The translations under genes and the position numbers were made by a program. From Paraescarpia echinospica (taxonomy: Eukaryota > Annelida > Polychaeta > Sabellida > Siboglinidae), in NCBI GenBank assembly GCA_020002185.1, contig CM034534.1, positions 66,069,717 to 66,133,716 on the forward strand: a DNA stretch of 64,000 bases, read 5' to 3'. Of the stretch, positions 16,375-28,734 are shown in pieces. Below the pieces are notes generated by a model that was not told where the DNA came from, ran no database searches, and was given only the letters and a program-made list of their open reading frames with translations. The number at the start of each line of letters is the position of its first letter. The first letter of the stretch is position 1.

Positions 16375-19300
16375 TTAAATTTTCGCGAGGTTAACCCCAA
16401 CTTTTTTTCTCTAGCTAACCTAATTAGATATTTTAACCGCTAGATGGCGCCACCATGTGACGTAGTACTCCGATTATCCGCTAGGGGGCTCTACACCGGA
16501 AGTGACGTCGTACCGGAAGTTACTTGACTGTCATGGCAGCCTCTACTAGGGACGACACGTCGGAAGTGACGTCGCGCCGGAAGTTACTTGACTGTCATGA
16601 CGGCCTCTACGCTTCCGGTATTCCCGGAAGTGTGTCAACGAATATAAATCTATCATGGCCGGTAGTTGGCGTTATTCTGAGTAGTTACATTGCTATCCGT
16701 TGGGGCCATCAGATGTCGCCTGTCTCATGAACGTGCACAGTTTTTGTGTTAAGGGAAGTCACGTGATGTACGTTCGGTCTGATTGATTATGCAGATGAGA
16801 TCACGCCGAAAACTAGTGTATATACCGTGCTTCCGACGATTCTGGTCTTTCCTTTTTCGACTCTCGAGAAGGTCGTATCGTATCTGGTCGCTCGCACTAT
16901 TTGAAAATATGGAATTGTTACGTTGAAAAGACGGCTGCTTCATATACATGTTTTCCATTAAAAGAAGCGATACCTCATACGAGTCCTATGGTCGCTTCGT
17001 TGGACGTGAATCCGAACAGTTGATCGTCTCTTGACATGAAGGTATGTGATGTTTGGTACCTCATTGAATGAAGTCCTGTCAGGTGGTTGTCCTTACATGT
17101 TATTGACATAGTCGTTTTCGATCGTAGCAGTTTTCAAATTCGCTTGCTATGGTCGTGTGTGACGTGGTACTCCGATTATCCACTACGGGTCTCTACGCCG
17201 GAAGTGACGTGGTACCGGAAGTCACTTGACTCTCATGGCGGCCTCCACTAGGGACGCTACGCCGGAAGTAACGTAGTACCGGACGTTATTTGAATGTCAT
17301 GGCGACCTGACATGGCGGCCTCTACGCTTCCGCTATTCCCAACGAATATGTGTGTCAACGAATAGAGAACTATCATGTTCGATAGATGGCTATACTCTGA
17401 CTAATTACATTGGTGTCCGTTGAGTGGCGTCGGAAACCATGATGGTCACCTCTTTGAATGTCTCGTGGCGTATCTCTTGTCTCGTCCGTACTCTCGTGTG
17501 ATGTGACATCCGTAGTCTCGTGTGATGTGGCATCCGTAGTCTCGTAGCATATCTCTTGTCTCGTCCGTACTCTCGTGTGATGTGTCATCCGTAGTCTCGA
17601 TCATAGTCTCGTGACATATCTCGGCCATAGTCTCGTGACATATCTCGGACATAGTCTCGTCTCTTGTCTCGTCGGTACTCTCGTGTGATGTGTCATCCGT
17701 AATCTCGTGTGATGTGTCATCCGTAGTCTCGTAGCATATCTCTTTTCTCGTCCGTACTCTCGTGTGATGTGTCATCCGTAGTCTCGGCCATAGTCTCGTG
17801 ACATATCTCGGTCATAGTCTCGTGACATATCTCAGCCATAGTCTCATGACATATCTCGGACATAGTCTCGTCTCTTGTCTCGTCAGTACTCTCGTCTGAT
17901 GTGTCATCCGTAGTCTCGTGTGATGTGTCATCCGTAGTCTCGTGGCGTATCTCATCCATAGTCTCGTCTCTTGTTCGTCATGTGTGTTGTGTGTATGATG
18001 CCGTCTATTTGCATTGCTTTGGCGATAACCTGTCTATTTGCTTTGATAACCCGTCTATTTGCTTTGCTTTGCTTTGATAACCCGTCTATTTGCTTTGCTT
18101 TGCTTTGATAACCCGTCTATTTGCTTTGCTTTGCTTTGATAACCCGTCTATTTGCTTTGCTTTGCTTTGATAACCCGTCTATTTGCTTTGCTTTGCTTTG
18201 ATAACCCGTCTATTTGCTTTGCTTTGCTTTGATAACCCATCTATTTGCTTTGCTTTGCTTTGCTTCAGAAGCAAATCTCACGCGATAACCCGTCTATTTG
18301 CTTTGCTTTGCTTTGCTTCTGAAGCAAATCTCACGCGATAACCCGTCTATTGTGGTGGAATTCCACCTCAATGTGGTGGAATCTCACGCGATAACCCGTC
18401 TATGTGTCATCCGTAGTCTCGTCTCTTGTCTCGTCCGTACTCTCGTGTGATGTGTCATCCGTAGTCTCATGACATATCTCGGTCATAGTCTCGTCTCTTG
18501 TCTCGTAGGTACTCTCGTGTGACGTGTCATCCGTAATCTCGTGTGATGTGTCATCCGTAGTCTCGTGACATATCTCGGTCATAGTCGGTACTCTCGTGTG
18601 ACGTGTCATCCGAAGTCTCGTGACATATCTCGGCCATAGTCTCGTGTGATGTGTCATCCGTAGTCTCGTGACATATCTCGGTCATAGTCTCGTGTGATGT
18701 GTCATCCGTAGTCTCGTGACATATCTCGGTCATAGTCTCGTGTGATGTGTCATCCGTAGTCTCGTGACATATCTCGGTCATAGTCTCGTCTCTTGTCTCG
18801 TCGGTACTCTCGTGTGACGTGTCATCTGAAGTCTCGTGCCATATCTCGGTCATAGTCTCGTGTGATGTGTCAAGTTGATCTAAGTTCAATTCGTGGCACG
18901 TGTTGGTCAAAGCGTAGAGTTTCGTTTTCGTGACACGTGTTGGTCAAAGCATAGTGTTTCGTTTGTTCAACTAGTTGGTCTAAGGCCAATTCGTGACACG
19001 TGTTGGTCAAAGCATAGTGTTTCGTTTGTACAACTAGTTGGTCTGAGTTCAATTTGTGCAGCGTAATCGGTTAAGTTTCTGTTTCGTTTGCGCAACTAGT
19101 TGGTCTGAGTTCAATTCGTAGTTGATCTGAGTTCAATTCGTGCCGCATGTTGGTCAAAGCATAGTGTTTCCTTTGTACAACTCGTGTCTATAGATCGATT
19201 CGTTCAGTGTATTGGTCAAAGCATAGTGTTTCGTGTGCGTGACTAGTTGATCTGAGTTCAATTTGTGACACGTGTTGATCAAAGTGTAGTGTTTCGTTTG

Positions 19301-20719
19301 CGTGACTAGTTGATCTGAGTTCAATTTGTGACACGTGTTGATCAAAGTGTAGTGTTTCGTTTGTACAACTCGTGTCTATAGACCGTACTCTCGTGTGATG
19401 TGTCATCCATAGTCTCGTGACATATCTCGGTCATAGTCTCGTCTCTTGTCTCGTCGGTACTCTCGTGTGACGTATCATCCGAAGTCTCGTGTCATCCATA
19501 GTCTCGTGACATATCTCGGTCATAGTCTCGTCTCTTGTCTCGTCGGTACTCTCGTGTGACGTATCATCCGAAGTCTCGTGTCATCCGTAGTCTCGTGACA
19601 TATCTCGGTCATAGTCTCGTCTCTTGTCTCGTCGGTACTCTCGTGTGCCGTGTCATCCGTAGTCTCGTGTGATGTGTCATCCGTAGTCTCGTGATGTATC
19701 TCGGTCATAGTCTCGTCTCTTGTCTCGTCGGTACTCTCGTGTGATGTGTCATCCGTAGTCTCGTGTGATGTGTCATCCGTAGTTTCGTTCAGCGTGTTGG
19801 TCAAAGCATAGTGTTTCGTTTGCGTGACTAGTTGATCTGAGTTCAACTTGTGACACGTGTTGGTCAAAGTGTAGTGTTTCGTTTGCGTAACTAGTTGATC
19901 TGAGTTCAATTTGTGTAGCGTAATCGGTTAAGTTTCTGTTTCGTTTACGTAACTAGTTGGTCTGAGTTCAATTCGTGCAGTGTAATCGGTTAAGTTTCTG
20001 TTTCGTTTACGCAACTAGTTGGTCTGAGTTTAATTTGTGCAGCGTAATCGGTTAAGTTTCTGTTTCGTTTACGCAACTAGTTGGTCTGAGTTCAATGTTC
20101 GATTCGTTCAGCGTGTTGGTCAAAGCATAGTGTTTCGTTTGTGTAACTAGTTGATCTGAGTTCAATTTGTGACACGTGTTGGTCAAAGAATAGTGTTTCG
20201 TTTGTCCAACTAGTTGGTCTGAGTTCAATTCATGCAGTGTAATCGGTTAAGTTTCTGTTTCGTTTACGCAACTAGTTGGTCTGAGTCCGATTCGTGACAC
20301 GTGTTGGTCAAAGCATAGTGTTTCGTTTGTACAACTCGTGCCTCGTCGGTATTCTCGTGTGATGTGTCATCCGTTGTCTCGTTTGATGTGCCGTCCGTAG
20401 TCTCGTGACGTATCTCGGTCATAGTCTCGTCTCTTGTCTCGTCGGTACTCTCGTGTGACGTGTCATAGTCTCGTGTGATGTATCTAGTTGATCTAAGTTC
20501 AATTCGTGACACGTGTTGGTCAAAGCATAGTGTTTCGTTTGCACCACTAGTTGGTCTGATTACATTAACTGAACAACACAGACATCAGTGGCTATCATCT
20601 CTACAGAACTACACAGACATAACTTGTTAACGTATCTGTACTGAACTACACATATACATAAGTGGTTAACATATCTGTACTGAACTACACATAGACATAA
20701 GTGGTTAACATAACTGTTG
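16375..20719 (-). repeat. Right arm of the giant inverted repeat (~4.35 kb)
   Basis: This is the reverse complement of the left arm. The inner 16375-17460 is near-identical; the satellite part has a different copy number and is ~0.8 kb longer, with extra 63-bp and 24-bp units between 19385 and 20500. Blocks: 24-bp 17460-17975, 31-bp 18000-18405, 24-bp 18405-18875, 63-bp 18875-19385, 24-bp 19385-19790, 63-bp 19790-20345, 24-bp 20345-20490, then 37-bp units 20565-20719. Long acidic frames on the - strand are satellite artefacts. Confidence 0.93.
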
Positions 20720-21990
20720 AATCTATGAGTTCGTTTTCGGTTACCCATGCCAGGTTAGTTGTTTTACGACAGAAGCAAGTTTGGAAGGTTTTACCGAAGA
20801 AGCACGAATTTAAATACTATAGTACAAAAAAAGATAAAAACGTTCTAATGGACATTTGTACACTTGATCCTTAATACGGTAAACTATATAAATACTGGTA
20901 CATCTTATCTGGGAGGTTATTATGTACATGTACTGTTCTAACATGACGCTTCACTTTCTTCGAACAATGTAGATAGCGAGCACTGCGCCGTCTTGTATTG
21001 ATATATGATCTTTGGCATCAAGGTGATCGAGTCGACATTGCGCATCGCACATAACGCGTTTATTTATTTAATAATGATGTTGAACGCAATTATGCACCTA
21101 CGTACATACGTACATACGTACACACGTATAGGTTAAGAACACCAGCATGATAAAATACTGAAACAGTATTGGTGGTCTCTAGGCACAGATGAACTACGGA
21201 TGAGACTTGGATAGGATATATCAGTTCAAAACAGTTTGACACCAGTTTGGATCCGGTTTGTATGCGGACTTTCAACTGTGATCGTTGGTAAGTGTAAATC
21301 TCGTATGACGAATACTGTTACATGACAAACAGTTTGACCAAAATATTACACAGATAGCTGGTAGTTTGAATGTTTTAACAGATAAGTTCGTATATTTCCC
21401 TATGCCTTAACACGGGACAGATACACGGATGTTTTTTTTCAACACACAGTCACAGAGCAGTCATTACGAGTTCATAACAGTTTATACCGGTTAGCAGGGG
21501 CAATTTTCACTCGCTATAGTATGTCACTGCCCATAACACCAAATGATGGGATTATATTCAAGCACGAAAGCTCAAAACAATGGCTACCCAAAGCACTATC
21601 TGATTAACCAAGCCAACCTCGGGTACAAAATTACTGTGCGTAGCAGTTTGATGACATCAACAAACAAACAAACAAACATGCCCAGACACATCTCGAGTAC
21701 ATCAAAGGTCTAATTCCAAAATGTTCACTCTGTTCGAAAAAACGAGGCTATAGGCCCTGATATAACATAGTCCTATATGTAGTCTACATTTCGTATACAT
21801 TACTTCAGACAAAACGATCTCCGTTGAATTTATAAACCCCTTTTGTTACACATAACGCCTTATTATAACACCACATTTTCGACATGTCATATTTAACCAA
21901 ATAAGGGTTCGGTCCTTTGGCGGAGCCTCGGCCTACGGGCCAAGCAATCTCGTGTGTGACATATTCAAATGCTGTTTGGTACATTTTATT
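20720..21990. other. No gene seen
   Basis: AT-rich sequence outside the right arm with a short ACGTACATACGTAC stretch near 21105 and AAACAAACAAAC near 21660. It shows no similarity to the gene region left of the left arm. Confidence 0.6.
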
Positions 21991-21994
21991 TTAT

Positions 21995-22262
21995 TCAAAA
22001 AGTGGTCGCATACCTTTGCAATAAAAATGGCCTATTCTTTAACTTGGGATAAAAAATTCGAAAAGTGGTCGGATACCTTTGCGACAATAACTCCTATGCT
22101 TTAACATGGGATAAAAACCCAAAAAGTGGTCGGATATCTTTGCGACAATAGCTCCTATACTTTAACATGGGTTGAAAATTCCCTATGCTTTAACATGGGA
22201 TAAAAATCCAAAAAGGGGTCGGATACCTTTGCGATAAAATTCCCTATACTTTAACCCGGGGT
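21995..22262 (+). repeat. Four ~66-bp tandem repeats
   Basis: Units of AAAAAGTGGTCGGATACCTT+TGCGACAATA...CTATGCTTTAACATGGGATAA, ending at CTTTAACCCGGGG. Confidence 0.8.
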
Positions 22263-22470
22263 CGGACCTAGCCACGCACACAAGGCCCAGCTCGCTCGTG
22301 ATTGGTCAATTGTATAACTAGTTACGCACACAATGCCCATATAAGGTCATTTGCATAATTAGCCACGCCCACAATGCCCAGCTCGCTCGTGATTGGTCAA
22401 TCGCAGACCGCGCAAAGGCTGCTGGGATACCCTCATTTGCATAAATCATAACCGGCGGAAAAGTCGCGGC
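22262..22470 (+). promoter_or_regulatory. Promoter-like duplicated block: CCAAT boxes and octamers
   Basis: AGCTCGCTCGTGATTGGTCA occurs twice (~22290 and ~22380) with reverse CCAAT boxes. ATTTGCATAA (octamer ATTTGCAT) occurs twice (~22350 and ~22434), and GCCACGCCCACAATGCCC is repeated. No coding exon follows; it may be a promoter remnant or a repeat. Confidence 0.3.
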
Positions 22471-22689
22471 GTGGTGGAAAGCCCTATCTCGTAACATGGG
22501 GCTTCCACCGCGCCGCGACACCCTGCGCGGTAAGGGACCTCTATTACTACTCATGCCAATCTTCTAAATAATTACAACGTCATAATGTACCGATCGTCCA
22601 TTGCACAAGTATTATCAGCAATTTAGCTTCCTCAACCGCGCCATCTTTGGTTTTCAGAAAATACGTGTAACCTACCTGTAATAACGTGA

Positions 22690-24895
22690 TCACACTACGA
22701 AACAAAAGAGAAGAGGCGAACATGTGAGAATAAGTGGAGTAGAACAAAACTCAAAATACACCGCCAATTATACGTCGCCGCTCGCGACGACTGCACTTCA
22801 ATGATAGCCAGTAAGAAAACCGAGTATTATCGCGGACAATTACAGAACGCTAATAACAAGAACATGTTTCGCATTCTGAATTCACTCGACGAACACAAAA
22901 TGCAACTTCCTGAATTCTGTCCAGTGAAGGAAGGATGTGATAAATTCTCACATTTCTTCCAAGAAAAGATCGAAAAATTACTTCTTAACTTGCACTACCG
23001 CATTGCCGTTGACCCGACAGAGGACGAGACACGTTGTTTTACTGACCCAATTCAAGTCAACTACTACAGCCGAAATCACTAATATTCTTGGCACTACGGA
23101 TAAGACATGCTCACTTGATCCACTACCAATTAAGCAACTAAATGACAACATGGACAGTATCGTGCCTATCATCAAACAAATTGTAAACGCCTCACTCGAG
23201 GAGGCAGTCATGCCTGTGCTGCTTAAGCACGCAATGGTCCGGCCATTGCTCAAGAAACAATCACTCAACAAGGACATACTCAACAACTACCGTCCAGTCA
23301 GCAACCTAACCCAAAAGTCATAGAGAAAGTTATTGCGCGAAGGATCATCTCTCATATTTCCGATCAGCGAATGGAGGACAGTTTCCAATCAGCCTACCGG
23401 AAGAATCATTCAACTGAAACCGCACTATTGTGTGTAACAAATGCCATGAAAATCGCAATAGACAATAGACAAGGTACGGCACTAGTTCTTATTGACTTTG
23501 GTGCTGCCTTTAACACAACCAATCACACGATAATGATCCAGCGCCTTCGGTTGCGTTACGGCATTGTTGGCAAGCGTGTGGTCATTCGTAATGCGTCATA
23601 GAATACAACTTGCGTGACATCGGGTGTCCCACAGGGTTCGGTGCTGGGTCCTTTGTTATTCTCGTTGTATGTACAACACATTGGCGACATAATCAGGGCG
23701 CATAAACTTTATTTTCATCATTATGCGGATGATCTGCAATTGTACTGCCATTTTGACCTCACTGCGACTGCGTTGGCTGCTACTCTGCGACGTATGGAGG
23801 AGTGTCTAGATATTGTACATCAGTGGATGACATCAAACTACATGTGCATGAACAACAATAAAAGGAATATCTTCCCGTAGTGCCAAAGACTGCCGCTGCG
23901 CTTATTGACGGCAGTGTGATACGCGTAGGAAATGTTACGATTACTGCCTCAAGATGTTTTCGTAACCTTGGTGTCGTTATGGATCGCCACCTCGATTTTA
24001 AGAAGCAAGTTTCAAGCATCTTCTGTGTGTGCTCATTTCACCTGCGCCATATTATCCAGATGAGTCGTTATCTCCCAACGACGACAAACGAACGTGTCGT
24101 CAACGCCATTATTACACCACGGCTTGATTACTGCAATTCACTCCTATACGGCACTTTTGTCATCAACATCGCTCGACTGCAGAGAATGCACAACTCGGCT
24201 GTTAGGTGGATACTACGCAGCCCACGGAGTGACAGCGCCATGCCTTTGTTGTTCATTCTTCACTGGTTGCCTGTAGCACACAGAATCGACTTTAAGCTAT
24301 TAGTGTTTACATATAAAGCTGTGCATGGCGATGCCCCGAAATATTTATGCGACCTTGTATGCCCATACAAACCAACAAGAGCCCTGCGCTCTACCAACAA
24401 TAACATGTTAACGGTCCTGCGGACAGTTCGTTTGCGGTCGCCGCGGCGACTTTGTGGAACAATTTGCCTAATGACATTAAAACGTCTGCTTGTCTCTCTA
24501 CTTTCAAGGCATGCTTAAAGACTCCTTTTTTTGTCCAATTTGGCATAGTTTAGTCTCTGCATTTATTTTGGCTATATCTCTTATGTATTAATTAACCCAT
24601 TTATATATTTATTTTATACCTACATGTACATTAGTTCAGTTAAATGAATTGACAATGTCTTATTTCTCATTAGAACTGTAGCTATGATCATTATTTTAGT
24701 GTATTTATTAATTACTGTATTCATTTGTATTTTACTAACATTCATTTTATAAGAATTTCTTTTAGAAAATGCATGTATATTTAGCCATCATTATTACCTC
24801 TATCTGGGTTCTACACGTTGTAAAGCGCCACGAACAATTTATAATTGGATCTGGCGCTATATTAAATAAAACATATTATTATTATACCTGACACA
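22690..24895 (+). mobile_element. L2/CR1-like LINE, 5'-truncated and broken
   Basis: Reverse transcriptase pieces appear in order in several frames: SLDPLPIKQLNDNMDS and YRPVSNL (23110-23320), SFQSAYRKNHSTETALL and ALVLIDFGAAFNT (23371-23600), TSGVPQGSVLGPLLFSLY and HYADDLQLY (23614-23880, catalytic YADD), then a thumb/C-terminal region NLGVVMDRHLDF...PRLDYCNSLLYG...LHWLPVAHRI (23880-24518). Frameshifts near 23080 and 24420 and stops at 23321, 23599 and 23878 inactivate it. The 3' end has TGTAAAGCGCCACGAACAAT, a GGCGCTATATTAAATAAA tail and (ATT)n. Confidence 0.88.
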
Positions 24896-24899
24896 GCTT

Positions 24900-25865
24900 A
24901 CGTACATTTGTTATTTGAGGGATTTCTCTCCGATACAATACAGGAACATGCGCATGATTTATGCCAAATACTAACACAATGAGCTCTTCGTTGCAAGGTT
25001 GGAGTTTTATAGATTTAGTTCGAGGCAGGACACGGTAAAAGAGTTATGGTGGCATTGGCAGATCAACAGTACGACCAGCTTATTATGTTGACATGACATA
25101 ACAAAAGTAACAACATATGCTGAACGATTTGTTGACGGCGCAACTGTTGAAAAAATACCACACTCAAGCATATATCCTACAGTCACCTGAAGCAATAACA
25201 CAAGCAGTTATATATGTGACAAGGTTTGAAGCACACCGCCAAATCTTTAGTCCATGCAGAACATGCAGTTTCTTCATCGGAGCCAAGGAAATTTCGTACA
25301 TATCTACGAGTAACATCAATTGGCTGTCCTGCGTTGAAGGACATCATCAATGCAATATAACATGGACATTGCTTCGCCAAATTGCATATATGATTTATGT
25401 TGATTTCATTGATGTCATCTTTGTACAATCCATGCTTCTAGCAACAAGGCACTGGTGATCCATTGTGGAATTGGAGAATATGTGGCGGCATTGTAACGAA
25501 GATAAATGATACGTGGGGAAAGGTGTCGGTCCAGAAAAGTAAGGGAGGATCGAGGTAAATAGCACGGAGCCCGCCATCACAAATTGTCTAAGATATTTTC
25601 GATAGTCAGTTCTCAATGATCAGTAGACACCTGGTCTATAACACACCCAAAAGTGGCCTTTTTATATTGACACCGACCAAGGAAGACATATCAAAGCGCG
25701 CGTGACGCAGACTGGACTTGATAAGAATAAAATAGCCACAACGTGGCAAATGGTTTAACCAATTATGTCCGTCACATAAGTCGTTCATATTTTTTGTTTC
25801 AACGATGCTACCCGCAGTCTACATTTCCATCATCTATTTTTCTTCTCTGCTCAGTGCGGATCAGA
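24900..25865. other. No gene seen
   Basis: AT-rich intergenic sequence; frames up to 113 codons on both strands lack family signatures. Confidence 0.5.
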
Positions 25866-25867
25866 TT

Positions 25868-28734
25868 AGCTATAGACGTATTGTATCTTCTTTCTGGACA
25901 TCACGCCATGTTCCCTCTTTCCGAACATGTTGTGTCTATTTGTATATTTTGCATGTTGTCCGTTACGAAATAGGTGAAAATTAAATTAGCGTTTTTCAAG
26001 GACAAACTGGTTGGAAACAATACACCAATAGCGTTATGAGTCAAATATATATACATGTTACCCAAGGTGATTGCACTGTATACGTGTGTACTTAGTGTTG
26101 CTTCAATTATTTTTATTGTGTTTGCCCATTAAAAAATTATGAATCAATAAAAAAAATATATTTGTTTCAATGTGTCCATACGCATATTGTTAACAGCGTA
26201 TGCTTTATTATTATATCAAGCAATAATATGTTTAACCGGTGCAGTGCCAGCGAAAAGGTATTGAATTGTAGCAACACAAATATAAAAAAAACTGATATTT
26301 GTTTGTGTTGCAAAAAATACGCATGATGTACGTCACGTTTATATGGTCAGTTTTGTTGTTGTTATAAATATATGCAGCTCGAGATAAACGCATATAGCTT
26401 TAATGTACAAGACTTAAATATACACATCAATGATGTTGCGATACACAGGGTGACGAGTGGAATTGTCAGCAGAATGTGCAAAAACATTAATAATGAAATG
26501 TTAACATTTTTATTTGAATCAAATTGCACCTACATCTGACGCAAGTCACTGTTCGGTCAATATACGCTCCACACCTTTTTATGTTTTTTTTTTTGTGTGC
26601 AAAAGAGCCTGGTGAAATAATATTTCAGTTGATGTAATTACCATCATATAATGTGGAGTATATTTTATGGTACGGCCAACAAGCGAAATATAATTTGGCA
26701 CATGATGTCCGTCACATGCATAAAAAGTACAAAACATTTGCTCTTTTACAAAAGCTGCATCAGTTGCGATTTTTATTCGTTATGCACTGAATTGCCATAT
26801 TTATATGCGCGGATAGTTCCTTTGACAGGAGCATGTGGAAATGAATGTGTTAGAACACATTTTTATTTTTTTCTTTAATTTTATCAACAATTGGAACAGG
26901 AACATTTTCCGTGGCTTGGCCATGTGTTCTACTATTGTTTTCAGGAATACCGTTATTGTTCCCGCTTATCGCACCCTTTTTGGCAAGCTATTCCAAATTT
27001 GTTGGCTAGTGATCTAATAGTTTGTCTGTCCGATCGTTCTCTTTGACGTTGTCACTTTGAGAAGGGTGGTGTTATTCTTTGATCGTAAAAAGGCTAAACA
27101 TATCACACAAGAAACATCAACAAATTTTAATAACAATATGAGGTAGTACGTTTTATTGCAGTTAATGTTGTAACCCTAACGGGGAAGGGAAGACACGCCC
27201 CCACTGTGTTTAAAATGTGCGAATTCGGTGAGCGTCTACAAAGGCAGTGACAAGGGCAAGTTCGGAATTCGTTTATCAAAACAGTTGTCTCCAGTTTCTG
27301 TCCAACTTGGAGACACCCTATGTGTTTATGTTGACTGAGTAACGTGGATCATGTATCTTCAACAGACGCTGATAACAACGATCATTGCGTCAAGTCAAAG
27401 AACGGAGTCAGACATTGACGTGTGTACCTTTGACTTGCGCTGCGGCCCATATATATCGTAATACTGTGGGGTTAATGGTTTTTATTTCACACCCCTGTCG
27501 TACTTGATGAATATATGCATCTGTCTAATTTCCCCTCCCTGCCCTCATCGATGGTACGTCCCTCCGTTGTGTTATATATAATATATATCGCTCAGCTCTT
27601 GGCATTGGGAGCGCGGTGTCATAATTCATGAAACTATAAACTAGCTGTCAAATTCGCATTAGACAATCCTTGCGCATAGCTGTTATGGATGACGCATCAG
27701 CGCATTGTGTTTTTTTTTAAATTTTTGTCAATCCGCATTATGCAAATTCACTCGTTTAGTAAGCTGTGCATGCCAACAAATCCATGTTCCGCAAGCAGCT
27801 AGCATTTTATTGCAAGATTGTTATACCCATGACCTTCAATACGTTATTTTTTATATCGGCACTTGTGCGTTTGTTTTTCTTAAGTCGTGCCACCAACCAG
27901 TTGTCACATTCGTCACGTAGCATATTCACTTTCTAGGAAAAGTATCCTTATTTTTAATCTCGTCATGACCTCGCATGGAGTGGCCTTGCCTTGCCAAACT
28001 TCGTAGGTTTAATTAGAACCTTTAACATACGTTTCTGTTAATACCATTTTCTTCTGCGAGTTCATCGACATCACGAGTGGTAACCCGTAACAATAGACAG
28101 GCCTTGAGGTGCTTCTTTATGACAATCAGACCTATTATGTTGTTAAGTTGTATTTGAAACATATTCCATAATTACATAAGATACTGATGTACTATTTGCT
28201 TTTTGTTTCGTTCGCGTAAACGATTGCCTTATACTGTTTTTTGCGGGAGTTGTGGGATGAATAAAAGTCCCCTTTGAACATATTTTCTACATTTACAAGT
28301 AAATATTTATTGCGAGCCTTTTACAGTATCTTACCAATTCGTGATTGATTGATTGATTTAATAAACACCAGTTAAAAAATTAACATATTTGTAAGTAAGT
28401 AAGTAACTTTATTTACAACGTAACAACATAAAATACAGGATGTCATTTGGCTAACAGCCGTCTTCCAGTGACACCATTTGACTATCATCACTATATGATT
28501 ACAATCATAACAATCATCAAAATCCTGTTAAACAAATCACCCAAATTCATCACCAGCCCACCTCCGTGCTATATAATATTAAACCGGAGTATCAATCCCA
28601 GGAATTTAATAGATTCGTAATTTATTATACTTGCCAACCTTTATGATGACTTAAATATTTATTTTAATTATACTGTTTACTGTGTAGTTTGTATTTACAG
28701 GACTAAAACGAGGAAATGTATGTTTTGACGTTCT
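25868..28734 (+). repeat. 2.87-kb tandem duplication, copy 1
   Basis: Starts AGCTATAGACGTATTGTATC and ends TGTATGTTTTGACGTTCT, directly abutting copy 2. Differences from copy 2 are single bases and short homopolymer changes. It holds AT-rich sequence with no supported gene; the 60-75-codon frames duplicated in both copies have no recognisable features. Near 28395-28500 a reverse-oriented retroelement tail is likely (TTACTTACTTAC with AATAAAG on the - strand). Confidence 0.93.

Noticed and set aside
12748..20719. Palindrome as a simple long-read hairpin artefact
   Set aside because: The arms differ by substitutions, by ~0.8 kb in length and by satellite copy number, and the spacer is asymmetric. 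An assembly join cannot be fully excluded.
21090..21275. 61-codon - strand frame
   Set aside because: Ends in a short CATACGTA repeat and has no recognisable features.
26651..26878. 75-codon frame repeated at 29520-29747
   Set aside because: Identity reflects the tandem duplication; composition is that of AT-rich non-coding DNA and the old inverted copy does not keep it.
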